This document shows, piece by piece, positions 32,767-38,618 of a stretch of 38,618 nucleotides of DNA. How positions within the stretch are numbered: position 1 is the stretch's first letter; every line of letters starts with the position of its first letter. The DNA comes from Parvibaculaceae bacterium (GTDB lineage Bacteria > Pseudomonadota > Alphaproteobacteria > Parvibaculales > Parvibaculaceae): positions 101,491-140,108 of the forward strand of contig JARGNZ010000006.1 in the NCBI GenBank assembly GCA_029209985.1, read 5' to 3'. The position numbers and the translations under genes are program-made. The notes beneath the pieces are model-generated. The model saw nothing but the letters and a program-made list of their open reading frames with translations. It made no database searches and was not told the DNA's origin.

Positions 32767-34600
32767 ATATATTGGCCAACAATTTGACGTATGAGCCGGG
32801 GGCGTCTTCGAGTGGGGGCAAGGGACCGGTTTGCGGATCGAGGGCCGGGATTTTTTTGCCGGATTTTCGTCGAAGCCATTTTTCCCAATCAGGCCACCAG
32901 GAGCCTTTGTGTTCTTTGGCGCCGTCGAGCCATTGATCGGCGTCTTCTGGGAGTTCTTTGTTGAGCCAATGTTGGTATTTTTTGGCGGCTGGCGGGTTGA
33001 CCACACCGGCAATATGGCCAGACCCTGCCATGATGAAACGCACTGGCCCGCCGTAAAGGTGGGTTGAGCGATAAATCGAGCGGTAGGGCGCGATATGGTC
33101 GTTTCGGCTGGATTGAATGTAGACCGGTGTTTTGACCTTGGAGAGGTCAATTGGGGTGTCATTCAACACCATCTCGCCTTTGGAGAGGGCGTTTTTGACG
33201 TAACATTCCCGCAAATAGTAGAGGTGTAGCTTTTCCGGCATTCGGGTGGCGTCAGCGTTCCAGTAGAGTAAATCGAAGGGTGCTGGGTCTTGGCCGAGGA
33301 GATAGTTGCGGACGACGTAATTCCAGATTAGGTCATTTGAGCGCAAAAGATTGAAGACTTGGACCATAGAGGCGGCTCCCAAAATGCCGTTATGGCTCTT
33401 CATTTGCTGTTCAAGTGTGCTGATTTGGCGTTCATCTATGAACACTCTGAGATCGCCTGCTTCGGCAAAATCTGACTGTGCAGCAAAGAAAGTCGCCGAT
33501 TTTACACGCTTGTCCTTATGCGCAGCCATATAACCCAGAGTCGCAGACAAAAGTGTGCCGCCGATGCAGTAGCCAATTGTGTTGACCTGCGGAGCGCCGG
33601 TTTGCTTTTGAACCGCATCAAGGGCGGCAAGGATGCCTTCATCCATATAATCGGCAAATGACTTTTGGGCGAGCTTTTCGTCTGGGTTAACCCAGCTGAC
33701 CATGAAGACTGTGTAGCCTTTCTCAAGGCACCATTTAACGAAGGACTTTTCTTGTGTTAAATCAAGGATATAGAACTTGTTGATCCAAGGGGGGATGATG
33801 AGGAGGGGGATTTCATGCACTTCCTCAGTCGTGGGGCTGTATTGGATCAACTGAATGATATCGTTTTGATAAATCACTTTACCCGGTGTTACCGCGATAT
33901 TTCCCCCCACGGAAAAGGCAGAGGTGTCGGTCTGGGTGACATTCAATATGCCACCTTCTCGGCTCAAATCGTTTTTCAGATTCTTGAGTCCTGAAAGTAA
34001 ATTTGTTCCGTTATTCTCGATAGTTGAGCGAATTGCTTCAGGATTTGTCAGAAGAAAATTTGACGGCGATAGGGCGTCAGTTATCTGCTTGGCGTAGAAG
34101 CGCGCTAGATTGTATTGGTGTGGTTCGAGGCCGTCTGCCTCTTCTGCCAAGCGCAGGAGCCAGCGGCTAATGACTAAATAACCTTGCCGAATGGTGTCGA
34201 AAACGGGGCTTTCGCTCCAAAGCGGGTCTTTGAAACGGCGGTCAAAATCATTAGCGCTGATAACATCTGTCGTCGGCATGCCGAGTAGTTTCTCAAGGAA
34301 ATTCTTACCAACTTTCGATAACTCTTTGGAAAGTAAGGCTTGTTCGTCGTTCCACTTTTCTGATTGATTGGCGTAGAACTTGAGAAGGTCTGAGAGGGCT
34401 TCACTGGCGGGGCCCATCAGAGCGGTCAGAGAAAAGGGACTTTTCTCACCAGAGCTGGCGCTGCGAGATTGTTCTGCAAGGAGTTCTAGCGCTTCAGTTG
34501 CCGCTTTCAGCATGTTCTGAGATAGATCAGACGGCATAGCAGATGGCCCTCCGTTGGAGGGGTCTGAAGATGCATTATCTGTATGGTTGCTGCGGCTCAT
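32765..34600 (-). CDS. phaC: poly(3-hydroxyalkanoate) synthase, class I
   Basis: A 611-residue PhaC. The N-terminal domain includes RFKDPLWSESPVFDTIRQGY, the family's FxDPxW block. The alpha/beta-hydrolase catalytic core has the lipase-like box GYCIGGTLLSATLGY with nucleophile C345, the aspartate in SRNDHIAPYRSIY, and the histidine in MAGSGHIAGVVNPPA. FVVSWVNPDE-type text (FMVSWVNPDEKLAQKSFADY) is also typical. It polymerises hydroxyacyl-CoAs into storage granules. Length and a single-subunit layout indicate class I. No phaA, phaB, phasin or phaR gene lies nearby. The N-terminal 20 residues are polar and serine-rich. Confidence 0.96.
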   Translation of the reverse strand: MSRSNHTDNASSDPSNGGPSAMPSDLSQNMLKAATEALELLAEQSRSASSGEKSPFSLTALMGPASEALSDLLKFYANQSEKWNDEQALLSKELSKVGKNFLEKLLGMPTTDVISANDFDRRFKDPLWSESPVFDTIRQGYLVISRWLLRLAEEADGLEPHQYNLARFYAKQITDALSPSNFLLTNPEAIRSTIENNGTNLLSGLKNLKNDLSREGGILNVTQTDTSAFSVGGNIAVTPGKVIYQNDIIQLIQYSPTTEEVHEIPLLIIPPWINKFYILDLTQEKSFVKWCLEKGYTVFMVSWVNPDEKLAQKSFADYMDEGILAALDAVQKQTGAPQVNTIGYCIGGTLLSATLGYMAAHKDKRVKSATFFAAQSDFAEAGDLRVFIDERQISTLEQQMKSHNGILGAASMVQVFNLLRSNDLIWNYVVRNYLLGQDPAPFDLLYWNADATRMPEKLHLYYLRECYVKNALSKGEMVLNDTPIDLSKVKTPVYIQSSRNDHIAPYRSIYRSTHLYGGPVRFIMAGSGHIAGVVNPPAAKKYQHWLNKELPEDADQWLDGAKEHKGSWWPDWEKWLRRKSGKKIPALDPQTGPLPPLEDAPGSYVKLLANI

Positions 34601-34912
34601 AGGAACTCAATATCAGTAGAATAGGTGTTTGTCAGGGGCGAAATTTACTATACGGTGCGCTAAGCGATACTCGCCTTTCAGTGATTCTTTAAATGACGAT
34701 TTTCAGTGTGCCCGTGTTCCATGCGTTTGTTGGATAAATTGTGGTGCTTTCTGCTGGTTCAGATGGCTTTCTAACAGATTTTTCTTTTGAAAATATGTCC
34801 GTTAGTCAGAAAATCTACATAAATTTCGTTGAAGCTTTTCAGGAAATGACCTGTGCGGCTTTTCGGAGTGTCTCTGAGAAGAATGTCGAGGGAAATGAAG
34901 GAGTTAGTCTAG
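34601..34912. other. divergent intergenic region between phaC and the OmpA-like gene
   Basis: A 312-base gap carrying the promoters of both divergent genes. A short open frame from 34741 runs into the next gene but has no ribosome site or family character, so I do not call it. No convincing operator or structured RNA was seen. Confidence 0.4.
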
Positions 34913-36493
34913 ATGTCAGCCTCGTTGAATAATGGTAACTGCAGTTTTGAACCTCAAGCGCAGGCGTCTGCGATGGGGCACGCGACCGGGACGCTGATGC
35001 GTCGAGCGGCACGGGCAACTGCGGCAGCGTTATTGATGGCGAGTTTGGCTGCATGCTCCACAACGCCTGACTGGGCAAAACCAGATTTCATTTATGGGGA
35101 TGACCTGTCCCAATCTTCTAGCGCGGGTACAGAATTTCCGGCTCTCAATGATGTGCCAGAAACACCGGCCATGAGCACAACAGATGCTGAACGCACCGAG
35201 CTTGCAGAAAGCTTGGCGGCGGACCGCGTGCGTGCCCGTTATACGGATGAAGTGTTACGGGGTGGGGCGTCTGCTCCCGCAATTCCGCCTGTTGTTCCGG
35301 CTTCTGTCCCTGCACCGGCTTCTGTCCCTGCAAATGTGACGGATCAGCTTGATCAACAAAGCCAAGTCGTACCATCGGCTCGTATGGTGAGTGCGCAAGC
35401 GGCTGAAAAAGCCCAGCCGACTTTGGCTGAATTACGCGCGGCCAGCACTCGTTCTGAAGCTGTAAAGTCGGAACCTGCCAAAGCGGTTTCTGAGGTGGCT
35501 GCGGTTGCGCAGACCAAAGCAGCTAAGGAACCGATGAGCGCAGTTGAAAAATTACTCGGACTTCAAGGTGGTCACAGTAGTGCCGCTCAGAGCCGTAGCA
35601 TTACAAGCGATTCTGCGGGCTTGCCTGTTCTCGCCACTCAAGCTGCATCCTCTGCATCTGATCAAGTAACGACAGCTTCGAAAACAGTTACGCAACCAGT
35701 GATGGAAAAAGTGGCTGCGGCTAAAGCAGCGGTTCCGGCTGTACCGTCGTCCCGCATGACTAAAGCGATGGCTTATGAGACAGAAGAAGGCGTGGATGCC
35801 CGGATTTCTGCGGTTTCACCTGTTAGCTCTTCTTCAACCGCACGCACATCGGTGCAGCCTTCGGCTGTAACGTCTGCAACCTTCCAATCCTCTCAAGCAC
35901 CAGCTTTGACGCGGGAATCCTTGGAAATGGCGGGTAATGTGGCCAGCACGCGCTACCAGCAAACCCATCAGACTGTTTATGTGGGCGGGGATGCCAGCGA
36001 CAGCAGTAGCGATCATGGGGCTGTGACGATCAATATGGATGCGCTCAACTATCCTTCTCAAGCTGCGCGCACACCGCGCGAGGCGGTTGCCGCACCTGTT
36101 GGGTCGGTTGCCGTTTATGATGGGCAGGGCGGTCCGGGGAACATTCCTCCTTACGTGTTGCAGTTTGAATATGGTTCTGCTGCTTTGACGGCGGCTGACC
36201 GGACTGCATTGAAGGAAGTTTTACCAGCGGTTGGTGTTTACGGCGAAACTGTACGGGTTGTTGGGCATGCGTCTCATCAGTCAGGACAGAAGGACGATAG
36301 CAAACGCAAATGGGCAAACTTCTCATTGTCTATGCAACGGGCCGAAGCCGTTGCGATGGAGCTTGCCGCTCAAGGGGTTGCGGCGGACCGGATCATCGTT
36401 GAGGCGGCGGGTGACGCCGTACCTGTTTATTATCAATCAGCTATGCCAACAGGCGAACCGGGTGACCGACGCGTTGAAATTTTCATCGAGTAG
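34913..36493 (+). CDS. OmpA-family lipoprotein with long low-complexity linker
   Basis: A 526-residue envelope protein. A signal sequence with lipobox SLAAC (C48 from this start) implies an outer-membrane lipoprotein. About 350 residues of alanine/serine/valine/proline-rich, mostly disordered sequence follow, including a duplicated PASVPA. The C-terminal 120 residues are an OmpA peptidoglycan-binding domain: LQFEYGSAALTAADRTALKE, VVGHASHQSG, NFSLSMQRAEAVAMELAAQG and GEPGDRRVEIFIE. ATG 34913 has AAGGAG nine bases upstream; ATG 34997 would start directly at the signal peptide (MRRAARATAAALLMASLAAC). It probably tethers the outer membrane to the cell wall. Confidence 0.85.
   Translation: MSASLNNGNCSFEPQAQASAMGHATGTLMRRAARATAAALLMASLAACSTTPDWAKPDFIYGDDLSQSSSAGTEFPALNDVPETPAMSTTDAERTELAESLAADRVRARYTDEVLRGGASAPAIPPVVPASVPAPASVPANVTDQLDQQSQVVPSARMVSAQAAEKAQPTLAELRAASTRSEAVKSEPAKAVSEVAAVAQTKAAKEPMSAVEKLLGLQGGHSSAAQSRSITSDSAGLPVLATQAASSASDQVTTASKTVTQPVMEKVAAAKAAVPAVPSSRMTKAMAYETEEGVDARISAVSPVSSSSTARTSVQPSAVTSATFQSSQAPALTRESLEMAGNVASTRYQQTHQTVYVGGDASDSSSDHGAVTINMDALNYPSQAARTPREAVAAPVGSVAVYDGQGGPGNIPPYVLQFEYGSAALTAADRTALKEVLPAVGVYGETVRVVGHASHQSGQKDDSKRKWANFSLSMQRAEAVAMELAAQGVAADRIIVEAAGDAVPVYYQSAMPTGEPGDRRVEIFIE
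35297..35332 (+). repeat. 18-bp tandem duplication in the OmpA-like gene
   Basis: CCGGCTTCTGTCCCTGCA occurs twice in tandem (35297-35314, 35315-35332) and encodes two PASVPA units. Identical at the DNA level, so the duplication is recent or prone to slippage. Confidence 0.85.
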
Positions 36494-36513
36494 GTTTTCG
36501 TAAGATACGCTCC

Positions 36514-36535
36514 AAAGGAGCCGATTGGCTCTTTT
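36514..36535 (+). terminator. probable terminator after the OmpA-like gene
   Basis: AAAGGAGCC (36514-36522) pairs with GGCTCTTTT (36527-36535), with one G-U pair and a GATT loop. Stem short but GC-rich at the top and ending in T residues. Confidence 0.6.
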
Positions 36536-36686
36536 GCTCCGGCGAGGTCTTATTATTCAGTTCGAGGTCCCTAAAATTGTGCAAATCGCAATTAGCTTGT
36601 CGAGTTAGTCTTGGTTTTTGCGACAGACGGGGCTATTCCTATCCCTTATTGGTCTTTTGCGGTTTCTGCCGTAGAAGGCTTCAATT

Positions 36687-36704
36687 GGCCCTTTCGGGCT
36701 TTTT
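36687..36704 (+). terminator. small terminator-like hairpin upstream of the aminotransferase gene
   Basis: GCCC (36688-36691) pairs with GGGC (36696-36699) around TTTC, followed by five T. It lies 72 bases before ATG 36776, so it could be a weak terminator for upstream transcripts or an attenuator in the aminotransferase leader. Confidence 0.35.
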
Positions 36705-36775
36705 GTCCAAAACGCCGTGATCTTGGCTGCTGCTTTAGCGCGGGTAAGTAGGCGGTCGTTCGGAGATTCATCAAG

Positions 36776-38038
36776 ATGAGTGAAGAGTTTCATCGCATTA
36801 AGCGTTTGCCCCCCTATGTGCTTGAAGTTGTAAACAAGCAAAAGGCGCAAGCGCGCGCGGATGGTAAAGATATTATCGATTTCGGCATGGGCAATCCTGA
36901 TATGCCGACGCCACAGCACATTGTCGATAAATTGATTGAGACGGTACAAGATCCCAAAACCCACCGGTATTCTGCGTCTAAGGGCATTACGGGCCTGCGC
37001 AAAGCCCAAGCGGGTTATTATGAGCGCCGTTTTGGGGTAAAATTGAACCCTGAGACCCAAGTCGTGGCGACTTTGGGGTCTAAAGAAGGATTGGCCAACC
37101 TTGCCCAAGCGATTACCACGCCGGGCGATGTGATTTTGGTGCCAAACCCAACCTATCCGATCCATGCCTTTGGATTTATCCTGTCAGGCGGCGTTGTGCG
37201 CCACCTTCCGGCTGTGAAGCCGGGGGAGGAGTATCTGGCAGGTTTGGAACGGGCCTTGAAACATTCAGTGCCAGCACCTTCAGCACTTGTTTTAAATTAC
37301 CCAGCAAATCCAACTGCTTATGTGGCAGATTTGGACTTTTATGCTGAAGTCGTGGCTATTGCGAAAAAGCATGACCTGATCCTCATTTCTGATCTGGCCT
37401 ATGCTGAAATCTATTTTGATGAAGACAAGCCGACGCCTTCTTTATTGCAGGTGCCGGGGGCGATGGATTTGGCCGTGGAATTTACTTCCATGTCTAAAAC
37501 ATATTCGATGCCGGGCTGGCGCATGGGCTTTGCGGTTGGTAATGAGCGTTTGATCACTGCCTTGGCGCGGATGAAGTCTTATTTGGATTATGGGGCGTTT
37601 ACGCCGATTCAAGTGGCGGCGACGGCGGCCTTGAACGGTCCTGATGATTGCATCGAGGAAGCACGCCAGCTTTATAAAAGCCGCCGTGATGTGCTGGTGG
37701 AAAGCATGGGGCAGGCAGGATGGGACATTCCTCCGCCAGCAGCTACCATGTTTGCATGGGCACCGATCCCTGAGCCGTTTCAAGATATTGGCTCGCTCGC
37801 TTTTTCCATGTTGCTTATGGAACATGCGGATATGGCGGTTGCGCCGGGTATTGGGTTTGGTGAATATGGCGACGGTTTCGTGCGCATCGGCCTTGTTGAG
37901 AATGAACAACGGATCCGACAAGCTGCGCGAAATGTGAAGCGATTCATGAGTAATGCAACTGAGATTTTGGCTAAATATCACGCAGAACAGAATACGGTTG
38001 TTTCGCTTTCTGATGCTGGCCAAGTGAGGCAAAAGTGA
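36776..38038 (+). CDS. class I/II aminotransferase, AlaC-like
   Basis: A 420-residue fold-type I PLP aminotransferase. The N terminus EEFHRIKRLPPYVLEVVNKQ and DIIDFGMGNPDMPTPQHIVD match the AlaC/YfdZ group. LNYPANPTAYVADLDFY binds PLP, and the Schiff-base lysine is K241 in SMSKTYSMPGWRMGFAVG. AlaC-type enzymes make alanine from pyruvate and glutamate; related proteins act in diaminopimelate or homoserine-linked metabolism. Its stop overlaps the hom start by four bases, a pairing common in Alphaproteobacteria, so a role in aspartate-family amino acids is possible. Confidence 0.9.
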   Translation: MSEEFHRIKRLPPYVLEVVNKQKAQARADGKDIIDFGMGNPDMPTPQHIVDKLIETVQDPKTHRYSASKGITGLRKAQAGYYERRFGVKLNPETQVVATLGSKEGLANLAQAITTPGDVILVPNPTYPIHAFGFILSGGVVRHLPAVKPGEEYLAGLERALKHSVPAPSALVLNYPANPTAYVADLDFYAEVVAIAKKHDLILISDLAYAEIYFDEDKPTPSLLQVPGAMDLAVEFTSMSKTYSMPGWRMGFAVGNERLITALARMKSYLDYGAFTPIQVAATAALNGPDDCIEEARQLYKSRRDVLVESMGQAGWDIPPPAATMFAWAPIPEPFQDIGSLAFSMLLMEHADMAVAPGIGFGEYGDGFVRIGLVENEQRIRQAARNVKRFMSNATEILAKYHAEQNTVVSLSDAGQVRQK

Positions 38039-38618
38039 CAACACCATTGAGAATTGGCCTTGCAGGCTTGGGCACTGTTGGGGCGGGCGTGGCAAAAATA
38101 CTTGCCAATCAGGCAGAAGTAATCGGCAAACGGGCCGGGCGGCCTGTTGTTGTGACGGCTGTTTCCGCGCGATCTAAAAACAAGGATCGCGGCGTCGATT
38201 TGAGCACTTTTGAGTGGTTTGATGACCCGATTGCTTTGGCAACATCGGATGCAATTGATGTCTTTGTGGAGTTGGTTGGTGGGTCTGAAGGGCCTGCGTA
38301 TGATGCGGTTTTGGCTGCGCTGAAAGCTGGCAAGCATGTGGTGACAGCCAATAAGGCTTTGGTGGCCGTGCACGGGGCAACATTGGCACCGGTTGCGGAG
38401 CAGGCCGACGTTGCTTTGAACTATGAAGCAGCTGTTGCGGGCGGTATTCCGGTGATTAAAGCCATTCGCGAAGGCTTGGCAGGCAACGAGATTTCGCGGG
38501 TTTCGGGGATTTTGAACGGGACTTGCAATTATATCTTGAGCGAAATGGAAGCAACCGGCCGCGCCTTTGGCGATGTTTTGGCGGACGCGCAAAAGCTGGG
38601 ATATGCGGAAGCGGACCC
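38035..38618 (+). CDS. hom: homoserine dehydrogenase (3' truncated by window)
   Basis: The first 194 codons are present and the frame is open to the window end. The GTG start at 38035 shares GTGA with the aminotransferase stop. The NAD(P) motif GLAGLGTVGAGVAKIL opens the protein. VFVELVGGSEGPAYDAVLAA, KHVVTANKALVAVHG and the signature AAVAGGIPVIKAIREGLAGN with ILNGTCNYIL follow, all diagnostic. It reduces aspartate semialdehyde to homoserine, the precursor that feeds metY in this window (after acetylation) and threonine. Whether it has a C-terminal ACT domain lies outside the window. Confidence 0.96.
   Translation, partial: MTTPLRIGLAGLGTVGAGVAKILANQAEVIGKRAGRPVVVTAVSARSKNKDRGVDLSTFEWFDDPIALATSDAIDVFVELVGGSEGPAYDAVLAALKAGKHVVTANKALVAVHGATLAPVAEQADVALNYEAAVAGGIPVIKAIREGLAGNEISRVSGILNGTCNYILSEMEATGRAFGDVLADAQKLGYAEAD

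Noticed and set aside
34741-34932. 63-residue open frame before the OmpA-like gene
   Set aside because: Starts GTG-GTG without a ribosome site and overlaps the well-supported start of the OmpA-like gene.

Overview
The window reads as chromosomal backbone of an alphaproteobacterium with moderate GC. The evidence is the C4-pathway hemA, a MucR/Ros regulator, a ubiquinol-cytochrome c chaperone (CBP3 family), DUF2842 beside COX15-type heme A synthase, the retained H+-pyrophosphatase, and a gene order (nrdR - rib - nusB - thiL - hppA - bamE - chaperone - DUF177 - plsX - fabH - ihfA - merR - tRNA-Pro) that is familiar from this class. I cannot name the order or genus with confidence. No prophage, insertion sequence, CRISPR array, integron or rRNA was seen.

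Layout. 1-2293: end of a valine-degradation operon (acyl-CoA dehydrogenase, 3-hydroxyisobutyryl-CoA hydrolase, 3-hydroxyisobutyrate dehydrogenase). 2642-6360: a cell-envelope group, with an LdtR-like MarR regulator, an antisense DUF1295 membrane protein, an L,D-transpeptidase and a glycerophosphodiester phosphodiesterase. 6631-8573: hemA with a small overlapping gene, convergent with mucR. 8997-13733: one-carbon, nucleotide and vitamin genes (glyA, nrdR, a RibB with a degenerate RibA-like half, nusB, thiL). 13902-21452: hppA, bamE, then chaperone-DUF177-plsX-fabH-ihfA-merR and tRNA-Pro(GGG). 21479-25543: DUF2938, a RimB-RimK fusion, a 26-residue membrane peptide, DUF2842 and ctaA. 25605-28169: an enoyl-CoA hydratase - CoA-binding protein - metY operon. 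28269-32682: a thioesterase, rplM-rpsI, a lone FlaA1/CapD-like epimerase-dehydratase, a Rid protein and argC. 32765-38618: PHA synthase, an OmpA-like lipoprotein, then an AlaC-type aminotransferase overlapping hom.

The pathways fit a respiring heterotroph. It degrades valine, makes heme b and heme A, assembles cytochrome bc1, stores polyhydroxyalkanoate, couples pyrophosphate to proton pumping, and makes methionine by direct sulfhydrylation. Convergent gene pairs are separated by clean bidirectional terminators (8063, 16049, 23993, 25558, 29912, 32738).

Most of the window is ordinary housekeeping sequence and I see no convincing new multi-gene system. The best second-look items are the rplM-rpsI leader with mutually exclusive GAGTGT/ACACTC hairpins behind a strong promoter, the unannotated 26-aa single-span membrane peptide, the RimB-RimK fusion with a 16-bp perfect inverted repeat downstream, the rib locus that lacks ribD/ribE/ribH at its usual place, and a 10-bp perfect tandem repeat upstream of glyA.
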